47,420 nucleotides of DNA from assembly GCF_024125445.1 (NCBI RefSeq), contig NZ_JAMXWM010000035.1:1-47420 (forward strand), in the 5' to 3' direction. The DNA comes from Sporolactobacillus shoreicorticis. Lineage in GTDB: Bacteria > Bacillota > Bacilli > Bacillales > Sporolactobacillaceae. The notes beneath the pieces are model-generated. The model was not told where the DNA came from, did not search any database, and was given only the letters and a program-made list of their open reading frames with translations. The position numbers and the translations under genes were made by a program. Each line of letters opens with the position of its first letter. Position 1 is the first letter of the stretch. Of this stretch, positions 25,832 through 34,335 are shown in pieces.

Positions 25832-26772
25832 CATTTCACTCCAAGTACGGTGCCGTTTTTTAAACGCGTACCTCGAAGAAAATCGACAGCCTTCATCCTT
25901 TTTTTCCCCGCAGGCTGACACTCGACAATTTTGATAACCTGACCGTTTCCCGTTGCAACAAAGAAGCCTTCTGAGCCGGATTGGATAATCGTGCCTGGTT
26001 TTTCTGCTGTCCTAAGATCCGTTAACTCAGCAGCAAAGAGCTTAAATATGGATCCTTCCAATCGTGTGAACGCTCCCGGAAACGGATTTAGTCCACGAAT
26101 CAGATTCCGTACTGCCGAAGCGGACTTCTCCCATACAATCTCTTCATCTTCATGCTGGATACTCGGCGCAAAGGTAACCTCTTTCTCGTTCTGCGGCCGG
26201 GGGGTCAGCGACCCTGCCTCAAGTTTCGGCAAGGTTTCCATAAGCAGATTGCTTCCGGCAGTACTTAATTTATCATGCAGCGTTCCGAATGTATCCTGAT
26301 CCTCAATCGGCACGCGTACTTGTGATAAAATATCTCCCGCATCCAGCTGCTTCACCATATACATGATCGTAACGCCGCTTTCCTTCTGCCCGTCAATAAT
26401 TGACTGTTGAATCGGAGCCGCACCGCGATAAGCAGGCAGCAATGAGGCATGGACATTGACGCACCCAAGCCGCGGTCCTTTAAGCAGCGACTCAGGAAGA
26501 ATTTGTCCATAAGCGGCAGTTACCAACAGATCCGCACCGAATGCGAGAATTTCTTGAATCGCTTCCGCTTTGCGCACTTTCTCCGGCTGCAGGACAGGTA
26601 CAGAAAACTTCTCGGCAAGTACTTTTACCGGAGGCGGGGTTAATCGATGCTTCCGACCTTTAGGACGGTCAGGCTGCGTCACGACGCAGACCACTTCATA
26701 TGCTGGGTCCTCCAGTAAATACTGCAGGACAGGTACCGCAAAATCCGGTGTTCCCATAAACGTTATTTTCAT
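25831..26772 (-). CDS. fmt: methionyl-tRNA formyltransferase
   Basis: Formylates initiator Met-tRNA. The ATG at 26772 (MKITFMGTPDFAVPVLQYLL) has GAGG 8 nt upstream and gives 313 residues; the upstream 25 codons are not family-like. The formyl-transfer motif HASLLPAYRGAAPIQQSIIDG spans about 110-130 (cited in part), with QLDAGDIL near 148. The C-terminal anticodon-arm domain starts near 205. def normally precedes fmt; here a 75-bp gap to priA holds no deformylase gene. Confidence 0.96.
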   Translation of the reverse strand: MKITFMGTPDFAVPVLQYLLEDPAYEVVCVVTQPDRPKGRKHRLTPPPVKVLAEKFSVPVLQPEKVRKAEAIQEILAFGADLLVTAAYGQILPESLLKGPRLGCVNVHASLLPAYRGAAPIQQSIIDGQKESGVTIMYMVKQLDAGDILSQVRVPIEDQDTFGTLHDKLSTAGSNLLMETLPKLEAGSLTPRPQNEKEVTFAPSIQHEDEEIVWEKSASAVRNLIRGLNPFPGAFTRLEGSIFKLFAAELTDLRTAEKPGTIIQSGSEGFFVATGNGQVIKIVECQPAGKKRMKAVDFLRGTRLKNGTVLGVK

Positions 26773-26847
26773 TGAATCATCCTCTTCAGCTTCATTAAAT
26801 AAATCCTCGTTTAGGTCTGTTCGAAAGTCAATAGCCGAACACCTCAA

Positions 26848-29268
26848 CTACATAAGTGCAACAGGATTAAGATCAATAGATACCTGCAAACCGTTCTTTC
26901 CGCCTTCTTGAAAGTGCTGCATAATCCGGTGCAGTACAGGCAGAAGTGCGGGTTCTCTTTTGTATTTTACCATGCACTGGTAACGATATCTATCCTTTAT
27001 CTTTGCGACAGCCGGCACGACCGGACCGTATATCTGAGATGAATCAGACAGATGCTTCTTCAAAATCAACGCAATCCGTTCCGCCGCCTCCGCAACCTTT
27101 GCCGGCTCCGGATGGGTAAGACAAATCAAAACCAAATAGTAAAACGGCGGATAGCTCCCGAGCCGGCGAAGCGCCATTTCCTGATTATAAAAGCTTTCAT
27201 AGTCGTGCCGTGCGGCATCAAGCACAGCGTAGTGGTCCGGGCTATAACTCTGTATGACGACTTCTCCCGGCAGGTCATGTCTTCCTGCGCGTCCAGCTAC
27301 CTGCGTCACGAGCTGGAACGTTTTTTCCGAAGCGCGGAAATCCGCGAGATGCAGTAATGAATCTGCCGCGAGTACGCCTACGAGCGTCACCTTTGGAAAA
27401 TCCAGCCCCTTAGCGATCATTTGCGTTCCAAGCAGTATATCCGCCTTCTCTTCGCCGAATTGCCGCAGCAGTCGTTCATGGCTGCCTTTTTTTCGTGTCG
27501 TATCCACATCCATGCGGATCACACGCGCTTCTGGAATCAGTCTGCTTAGTTCTGCCTCAACCTTTTGAGTACCTGTACCAAAAAAGCGCATCGCATCGCT
27601 GCCGCAGGTCGGACAGGTGTCGGACACAGCCTGTTCATATCCGCAATAGTGACACTTTAATAAATGCTGAGCGCGATGATAAGTCAGTGATATATCACAG
27701 TGAGGACACTCCACAACGGTACCGCATGATCGGCACATGACGAAAGTCGCGTAACCGCGTCGATTCAGAAAGAGCACGGTCTGCTCTTTCTTTTGAAGTC
27801 GATCCTTTATTTTTTCAAGCAGTTCCTTCGAGAAGACCGAGTGATTTCCCTGACGCATTTCCTCTCGAAGATCGACAATATGAACAGACGGCAGAGGCCG
27901 GTGATTTACGCGCTGTTTCAAAGAAAGCAGTGTATAGACTTGTTTACGCGCACGAGCAAAGGATTCGAGTGACGGCGTCGCACTTCCAAGTACAACCGGA
28001 CACTGGTGGTCTTGCGCTCGATGAATGGCAATGTCTCGCGCGTGATAACGAGGCATATCTTCCTGTTTATAGCTGGATTCATGCTCCTCATCAATGATAA
28101 TTAAACCAAGATTGTTAAAGGGTGCAAAAATTGCCGATCGCGCTCCGACAACAACCTGCACTTTTTCTTCGCGGATTTTGCGCCATTCATCATATTTTTC
28201 TCCTCGACTCAATCCGCTGTGCATTACGGCCACATGATCGCCGAAACGACCTTTAAACCGTACTACCATTTGCGGAGTCAATGAAATTTCCGGAACGAGA
28301 ACGATGGCTTGCTGCTTTCGTTCAAGAACATGCTGAATGGACTGAAGGTAAATTTCCGTTTTTCCGCTTCCCGTAACACCGTGGCATAAAAAAACACGAT
28401 GTTCGTTCTTATCCATCGATTGCAAAATAGGTGCAAGCGCATTCGCCTGCTCATCAGTTAGCTTTAGCGGTTCGGTGTGTTCAATGGCACGCTTATAGGG
28501 ATTTCGGAACTGTTCAACTTGATCGATGCGCAGCAATTCTTTCTCTGCAAGTTTCAAAATTGCGTCTCGGCTTAAACCTTCATTTGTGAGAGCTTGCATC
28601 GTTGGATGAAAGGTTGCAGAATCGGATCGATGTATAAAATAGTAAAGCGCTTCCTTTTGCCGTTTTGCTCGATCACTGAGTTGCGAATACTCAAGTTTCA
28701 TTCGCTCTGCGGAAACTGAAGCTGAAACAACAGCCACATGTTTCGCGGTGGCTTGGTTGCGTACCAGCTGATGAATGGAAAGGCTCCCTTTACGCAAAGC
28801 ATGATTAATCGATGTTAATAAATTCACATCGTTTTTTACAAGTTCCGCCCAAAGCAGTTGTCCCTTTGATTCAAAAAGTCCGGCCAAATTCGGATGCTGT
28901 TTTTTTAATTGTTTCGGATCTTCAACTTTAACTACCTTTTTGTAGTCAGCCTTCAGCACCGCCGGAAGCATTGCCTGATATGCCGCCACGGTCGCGCAAA
29001 CTGTCGTATCTGCCAGCCAGCGGCCCAACTCCAGCAATTCCGTTGTGAGGACGGGCAGATGATCTTCGATGGCGTCTATCGATTTTAATCGAGTAAATTC
29101 CGAGCTTTCCTTAAGCGCCGTCACAAAACCAAGCCGACGCGTTCGTCCAAACGGTACGGTGACACGCATGCCGGGTTCTAGAAGATCGCGATACGGCTCC
29201 GGGACTCGGTAATCAAACGGCTTATTCACCGGATTCGCCGGAATATCGATATAGACCTCGGCAATCAT
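26848..29268 (-). CDS. priA: primosomal protein N' (replication restart helicase PriA)
   Basis: Helicase that reloads the replisome at collapsed forks. 806 residues. N-terminal 3'-end-binding domain (YIDIPANPVNKPFDYRVP, VTVPFGRTRRLGFV). Helicase motifs: LCHGVTGSGKTEIYLQ near 294 (I), IIIDEEHESSYKQ near 388 (II), LGSATPSLES (III). Eight zinc-binding cysteines lie in two clusters between about 510 and 560 (CRSCGTVVECPHCD and CHYCG...CPTCG). Overlaps coaBC by 4 bp. The next gene downstream is fmt, without the usual def. Confidence 0.97.
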   Translation of the reverse strand: MIAEVYIDIPANPVNKPFDYRVPEPYRDLLEPGMRVTVPFGRTRRLGFVTALKESSEFTRLKSIDAIEDHLPVLTTELLELGRWLADTTVCATVAAYQAMLPAVLKADYKKVVKVEDPKQLKKQHPNLAGLFESKGQLLWAELVKNDVNLLTSINHALRKGSLSIHQLVRNQATAKHVAVVSASVSAERMKLEYSQLSDRAKRQKEALYYFIHRSDSATFHPTMQALTNEGLSRDAILKLAEKELLRIDQVEQFRNPYKRAIEHTEPLKLTDEQANALAPILQSMDKNEHRVFLCHGVTGSGKTEIYLQSIQHVLERKQQAIVLVPEISLTPQMVVRFKGRFGDHVAVMHSGLSRGEKYDEWRKIREEKVQVVVGARSAIFAPFNNLGLIIIDEEHESSYKQEDMPRYHARDIAIHRAQDHQCPVVLGSATPSLESFARARKQVYTLLSLKQRVNHRPLPSVHIVDLREEMRQGNHSVFSKELLEKIKDRLQKKEQTVLFLNRRGYATFVMCRSCGTVVECPHCDISLTYHRAQHLLKCHYCGYEQAVSDTCPTCGSDAMRFFGTGTQKVEAELSRLIPEARVIRMDVDTTRKKGSHERLLRQFGEEKADILLGTQMIAKGLDFPKVTLVGVLAADSLLHLADFRASEKTFQLVTQVAGRAGRHDLPGEVVIQSYSPDHYAVLDAARHDYESFYNQEMALRRLGSYPPFYYLVLICLTHPEPAKVAEAAERIALILKKHLSDSSQIYGPVVPAVAKIKDRYRYQCMVKYKREPALLPVLHRIMQHFQEGGKNGLQVSIDLNPVALM

Positions 29269-30461
29269 TTTATTTCACTCGTTTCAAACAACTCTGCCAG
29301 AGCATCGCAGATCTTTGTTGCGACTTCCTGCTTGTGCATCGTCTCAAAAGCCTGCTTTTTGCCGCCCGCGAAATAGAAGGTTACTTTATTCGTATCTTCT
29401 CCAAAACTGTCGATTGCATGATTGGCAACGAGCAGATCCAAGTGCTTGGCTTCGAGTTTCCTGAGTGCATTCGCTTCTAAATGATCGGTTTCGGCCGCAA
29501 AACCAATCAGTATTTGGCTCTGTTTCTTTTCGCCTAATTCTTTTAATATGTCCGGATTCCTGATCATCGTAACCGTCAACGGATCATCGGATTTTTTAAT
29601 TTTCTTCTCGCTCACCTGCTCCGGACGATAATCTGCAACAGCTGCCGCCTTTATTACTGCGTCAACGTCAGAAAAGCGTTTCATGACTTCACGATGCATG
29701 TCGCGCGCAGTAGTTACGTGAATTCTTTTGATTTCAGAGGAAACATTCAGGTCGACTCCCGCAACAAGCGTCACCTCGGCACCTGCCAGGCGTGCGGCTT
29801 CGGCAATTGCATAACCCATCTTTCCACTGGAACGATTGCTGAAAAAACGGATTGGATCAAGCGATTCTTTTGTCGCACCGGCAGTTACAAGAATCTTTTT
29901 CCCGGCAAGTGATCGGTGAGCAAAGTGGTCACCTACTTCGCGGACAATATCCTCAGGTTCAGTCATTCTGCCTGAACCTGTCCATCCGCACGCTAATCTG
30001 CCTTTTTCCGGACCGATTAAATGATAACCGTAGCTTTGAAGGATGCGCAAATTCTTCTGAACGGCAGGATGTGCATACATATTGACATTCATAGCCGGAG
30101 CAATCCAGATTGGTGCTTTTGAGGCAAGTGCTACCGCAGTAAGCATGTCCTCAGCCATACCCGCCGCCATCTTTGCAATGGTGTTAGCCGTTGCGGGTGC
30201 TACAATAAAAGCATCTGCATCATCTGCTAAATCAATATGAGCAATTTGTCCTTCCTTCTCATCCAAAATGACGCGATCATAAACCGTATGTCTCGTGAGC
30301 GCTTGAAAAGTAACAGATCCGACAAATTGTTTTGCGGATTCGGTCATCAGAACATGAACATCTGCTCCTGATTTAACCAGCCGACTCGTCAACTCTGCTG
30401 CCTTATAGGCGGCAATTCCTCCGGTTACGCCAAGCACAATTTTTTTCCCTTGTAGCGTCAT
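29265..30461 (-). CDS. coaBC: bifunctional phosphopantothenoylcysteine synthetase/decarboxylase
   Basis: Two consecutive steps of coenzyme A synthesis. 398 residues: the N-terminal flavin decarboxylase (CoaC, about 1-180) shows [33 protein letters not shown] and the PAMNVNMY and GWTGSGRM segments; the C-terminal CTP-dependent ligase (CoaB, about 185-398) shows [30 protein letters not shown] and AAVADYRP. Its stop overlaps the priA start. It is separated from rpoZ by about 180 bp that include a strong hairpin, so it may have its own promoter, though none was recognised with confidence. Confidence 0.96.
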   Translation of the reverse strand: MTLQGKKIVLGVTGGIAAYKAAELTSRLVKSGADVHVLMTESAKQFVGSVTFQALTRHTVYDRVILDEKEGQIAHIDLADDADAFIVAPATANTIAKMAAGMAEDMLTAVALASKAPIWIAPAMNVNMYAHPAVQKNLRILQSYGYHLIGPEKGRLACGWTGSGRMTEPEDIVREVGDHFAHRSLAGKKILVTAGATKESLDPIRFFSNRSSGKMGYAIAEAARLAGAEVTLVAGVDLNVSSEIKRIHVTTARDMHREVMKRFSDVDAVIKAAAVADYRPEQVSEKKIKKSDDPLTVTMIRNPDILKELGEKKQSQILIGFAAETDHLEANALRKLEAKHLDLLVANHAIDSFGEDTNKVTFYFAGGKKQAFETMHKQEVATKICDALAELFETSEIK

Positions 30462-30590
30462 GAAAACACATCCTTATCCCTTATCAATATGATTTTTATT
30501 TTGACACTCATTTTGTTCCTCATCATCCGTCATCGGAAAAGTCCTGTGCTGTAATGCAAATGCCGTACCTTCAGGCTTAGAACCTATATA

Positions 30591-30622
30591 AAAGGCAACA
30601 ACCTGTTTCAGGTTGTTGCCTT
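30591..30622 (-). terminator. strong hairpin between rpoZ and coaBC
   Basis: GGCAACAACCTG and CAGGTTGTTGCC form a perfect 12-bp stem with a 3-nt loop; leftward it is followed by TTTTATATAGG. The short T-run makes it a moderate terminator or attenuator. Confidence 0.65.
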
Positions 30623-30643
30623 GCCGTTCGGCCGCCCTTGTCG

Positions 30644-30841
30644 TTAATGTTTGTAATTGAGCAGTCCGGCATTAATTTCTTCCAAGGCCTGACCGACTTC
30701 TTTAACGGAACGCGGATGTTCAACGAGCAAATGTCCGGAACCATCCTGAAGCTGGCGCGCACGTTTCGCAGAAAGCGTCACCAAGGTATAAGTAGAATTC
30801 ACTTTTTTTAGCAGACTGTCAATAGACGGATAGATCATCAT
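30644..30841 (-). CDS. rpoZ: RNA polymerase omega subunit
   Basis: Omega chaperones the beta-prime subunit of RNA polymerase. 65 residues: [20 protein letters not shown], then [12 protein letters not shown] (the conserved omega motif) and [16 protein letters not shown]. The acidic tail of the B. subtilis protein is reduced to NYKH. It starts 6 bp after gmk, the usual gmk-rpoZ pair. Downstream lies a 12-bp hairpin. Confidence 0.95.
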   Translation of the reverse strand: MMIYPSIDSLLKKVNSTYTLVTLSAKRARQLQDGSGHLLVEHPRSVKEVGQALEEINAGLLNYKH

Positions 30842-30847
30842 ATTCCG

Positions 30848-31486
<639 letters not shown>

Positions 31487-31497
31487 TCAATCATACA

Positions 31498-32385
31498 TCA
31501 TTCTATATTTTGCACTTGTTCACGTAATTTTTCAATCTCGGTTTTCATGGACACGACAAAGCGGCTTACTTCAGCATGGTTCCCCTTCGAGCCGATCGTA
31601 TTCACTTCACGGTTCATTTCCTGAATGAGAAAATCGAAACGACGGCCAACGGGTATGTCCGAATTTTCATCCAACAAAATGGTGCATTGATTTAAGTGGC
31701 TTTTCAAACGCGTCACTTCTTCGTCAATAGCCGTTTTATTGATGAATACAGCCATTTCATTCATCAATCGATTTTCATCAATCGATTGATTCTGTCCGAG
31801 AAAGTCAGCGATCGCCGTGCGGAGTCTCATTTTATACTGAGTACGAACCTCAGGCATCAGTACCTCAAGCCGGTCGACCTCAAGTCGGATTTCTCGAATT
31901 TTATCTAAAAGATCACTTCTCAGCGCCTCTCCCTCTTTTTCACGCATTGCAATGAGCCTCTCCGCAGCCTCACGAACCACATTAAGCACCAGTGTTTCAA
32001 CAGATTGTGCGTCGTAATTGTCTGCATCACGGAGTGAGAAGATGCCGGGAAGCTGAAGAATAGCGTCGAGATCAGTCAATTGGAATCCGCTGCGCCGCTG
32101 CATTTCTTTAGCGGCATGCACATACTGGTCAAAAAGCGGCCAGTTGGTTTCTACTTGAGGAGAATTAGCATCACTGCCTTTAACAGAAAGATATAGGTTA
32201 AGCGATCCGCGCTTCACATAGGAATGAACAATTTTCTTCAACTGATCCTCAAGATAGACAAATGATCTCGGTCCATTAAAAGTAAAATCAAAAAACCGAT
32301 GATTGATCGTTTTGAGCTCAACATGTACTTGTGTGTTGCCTTGACTTTGCTCACACATACCGAAGCCTGTCATACTCTTAATCAT
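31498..32385 (-). CDS. yloC: YicC/YloC family endoribonuclease
   Basis: Member of the YicC/YloC family, whose E. coli and B. subtilis representatives are endoribonucleases. The ATG at 32385 (MIKSMTGFGMCEQSQGNTQVH) has GGAAGTG upstream and gives 295 residues. The N-terminal domain contains ELKTINHRFFDFTF; the C-terminal DUF1732 part has RLMNEMAVFINKTAIDEEVTR and VGRRFDFLIQEMNREVNTIGSK (cited in part), with acidic residues thought to be catalytic. It lies 81 bp downstream of rqcH; yloB, between them in B. subtilis, is absent. Confidence 0.92.
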   Translation of the reverse strand: MIKSMTGFGMCEQSQGNTQVHVELKTINHRFFDFTFNGPRSFVYLEDQLKKIVHSYVKRGSLNLYLSVKGSDANSPQVETNWPLFDQYVHAAKEMQRRSGFQLTDLDAILQLPGIFSLRDADNYDAQSVETLVLNVVREAAERLIAMREKEGEALRSDLLDKIREIRLEVDRLEVLMPEVRTQYKMRLRTAIADFLGQNQSIDENRLMNEMAVFINKTAIDEEVTRLKSHLNQCTILLDENSDIPVGRRFDFLIQEMNREVNTIGSKGNHAEVSRFVVSMKTEIEKLREQVQNIE

Positions 32386-32466
32386 CCGATCACTTCCACT
32401 ATTCCATTTTAAACAACTTCCGCGCATTGTAGCAAGTCCTGGCAGCAAATAAATCACGATAAGCTG

Positions 32467-34203
32467 TTAAGTCTGCTTCTTTGACTCGGATTTTGGCTTT
32501 TCACGCATTTTCAGTACCTGCGACTCATTGGGTGTCACATAAATCGTTTTTTGATCCGTATAAATGACAAAGCCCGGTTTAGCTCCGCTCGGTTTTTTGA
32601 CATACTTTACTTTCGTATAATCAACCGGAACGCCGCTCCCCATCCGTGATTTGCTGTAAAAAGCCGCCAGATTAGCCGCTTCCATCAACACATGCTCGCT
32701 CGGATTCTGAGACCTGATCACAACATGTGATCCGGGAATGTTTTTCGTATGCAGCCAGATTTCTTCACGTGCCGCCTCTTTCGTTGTCAAGTAATCATTT
32801 TGCTTGTTGTTCTTACCAACGAGAATAAGCGTACCATCCGCGGCAAAGTACTGATCAATGGCTGGTTTGTTTTTTTTCTTCCGATCCTTGCCTGAACGCT
32901 TCTTTCTTAAATAGCCGCCTTCAACCAATTCCTCGCGAATTTCTTCAATGTCTTTCATGGATGCCGACTCAACCTGTTGGGTTAAGCCTTCGAAATAGGC
33001 AATTTCATCATTCGTCTGTCGAACCTGTTCAGCGACTACTTTCTTTGCCGTTTTCGCTTTGTTATACTTCTTAAAATAAGTCTGCGCGTTCTCAGACGGT
33101 GTCCGGTTCGGGTTGAGACTGATCGTCACTTGTGCCTGATCGGGATCATAGTAATTGATCGCGTCCACATGCAGGTCACCACGTTTAAACAAATGCATGC
33201 TTGCTGTCAGCAGTTGACCGTACAAGCGATACTTATCTGCATCTTCCGCATCTTGCAGCGTTTTTTTCAATTTCTTTAATTTTGTCTTGTTTTTCTTCAA
33301 TTCCAAACTGATGAAGTGGCTGAGATCGCCCGCCTTTTGTCTGACCGCGTCGGTTCGCGCTTTAACCGCATAAAAACGATCCAGCATCTGGTGGACAGTG
33401 GCAAAGGTCTCCGTTTTTTCTGATTTATGTGTCAGTCGCAGCACATGGAAATCATCTTTTCCCTTATCATTAAAAACAATCATCGGGTGGTAATCATGAT
33501 TGCGTATTTCCGTTTGAATTTCAAGAAACGCTCGGGCAACCGCTTCTTGATGGGGGAGTCCGGCACGACGAACAATTTCGGCACCAATCTGCGGTGAAAA
33601 GCCACTGACGACGCCGACAATCTGCCGATCAATGCGTCCGGCATTCCATTCAACCCTGCTGATTAAATCCTGTACACTGACCTCAAGCGGGTTAAGCTTT
33701 CCCTGATCCGGCGGCAAAACATAGGTTACACCCGGCAATACCGTCCGAAAACGATTGACCGCCGGAGTCAGATGTTTCATTGAATCAATGATTCGCTTGC
33801 TCGCCTTATCAATTAGAATCACATTGCTGTGCCTGCCCATGAGTTCAATAATTAATTCTTTTTCCGTCAGGTCGCCTAATTCATTGCGCGAACGAAGATC
33901 AATATGCACAATGCGTTCAAAACCTAACTGCTCAATCCGCTCAATCACGCTGCCCTCAAGATACTTTCGCAAAAGCATGCAGAACATCGGTGGCTCCTGT
34001 GGGTTTCCTTCCGATTGCTCCGTCAAATGCATACGAGCAAAAGCCGCATTAATGGAAATAAGCAGCTTCCCACGTGTCCCGCGTGCGCGCAGATGAAAAA
34101 TAAGATCTGTAGGCGTCGGCTGATATATTTTAGCCACTCTGCCCCCTGTAAATTCTTGCAGGCTTTGAACCGCGGCATGGGTAACAATACCATCATAAGA
34201 CAT
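32467..34203 (-). CDS. rqcH: RqcH, alanine-tailing ribosome quality-control factor (NEMF/Rqc2 family)
   Basis: Binds obstructed 50S-peptidyl-tRNA complexes and adds C-terminal alanine tails that mark the chain for degradation. 578 residues. NFACT-N domain at about 1-200 (MSYDGIVTHAAVQSLQEFTG, GGRVAKIYQPTPTDLIFHLR, HIDLRSRNELGDLTEKELII), helix-hairpin-helix region at 200-270, a long coiled coil (about 280-430: LELKKNKTKLKKLKKTL), then NFACT-R (about 450-560: EIWLHTKNIPGSHVVIR, PVDYTKVKYVKKPSGAKPGF). Own promoter, with a terminator-like hairpin in the leader. First gene of the conserved core. Confidence 0.96.
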   Translation of the reverse strand: MSYDGIVTHAAVQSLQEFTGGRVAKIYQPTPTDLIFHLRARGTRGKLLISINAAFARMHLTEQSEGNPQEPPMFCMLLRKYLEGSVIERIEQLGFERIVHIDLRSRNELGDLTEKELIIELMGRHSNVILIDKASKRIIDSMKHLTPAVNRFRTVLPGVTYVLPPDQGKLNPLEVSVQDLISRVEWNAGRIDRQIVGVVSGFSPQIGAEIVRRAGLPHQEAVARAFLEIQTEIRNHDYHPMIVFNDKGKDDFHVLRLTHKSEKTETFATVHQMLDRFYAVKARTDAVRQKAGDLSHFISLELKKNKTKLKKLKKTLQDAEDADKYRLYGQLLTASMHLFKRGDLHVDAINYYDPDQAQVTISLNPNRTPSENAQTYFKKYNKAKTAKKVVAEQVRQTNDEIAYFEGLTQQVESASMKDIEEIREELVEGGYLRKKRSGKDRKKKNKPAIDQYFAADGTLILVGKNNKQNDYLTTKEAAREEIWLHTKNIPGSHVVIRSQNPSEHVLMEAANLAAFYSKSRMGSGVPVDYTKVKYVKKPSGAKPGFVIYTDQKTIYVTPNESQVLKMREKPKSESKKQT

Positions 34204-34220
34204 GGCGCATTCCTCACTTC

Positions 34221-34253
34221 CAAAAAAAAGCGGGCACTCGCTGCTCGCTTTTT
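34221..34253 (-). terminator. terminator-like hairpin between the rqcH promoter and start codon
   Basis: Leftward AAAAAGCG-A-GCA, loop GCGAG, TGC-C-CGCTTTTT then TTT. It is 18 bp before the rqcH ATG and downstream of a good promoter at 34279-34308, so it would end the kinase transcript and could also attenuate rqcH. Confidence 0.7.
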
Positions 34254-34278
34254 AACTTCCAATAAAATACCGGATTCT

Positions 34279-34308
34279 ATTGTCTCACCCGCCATATGCC
34301 CGCGTCAA
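34279..34308 (-). promoter_or_regulatory. candidate promoter of rqcH
   Basis: Leftward TTGACG (34303-34308), 18-bp spacer, GACAAT (34279-34284; 4 of 6). It lies 28 bp after the kinase stop. Confidence 0.5.
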
Positions 34309-34335
34309 GGAGAAGCCGTCTTCCCTTCTGACTGA

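Noticed and set aside
26773-26847. 25 in-frame codons before fmt as a possible remnant of def
   Set aside because: Translation (acidic, ending EEDDS) has none of the deformylase motifs.
34023-34295. Minus-strand frame of 90 codons overlapping the start of rqcH
   Set aside because: It overlaps rqcH out of frame, crosses the leader hairpin, and its start lies upstream of the likely transcription start.
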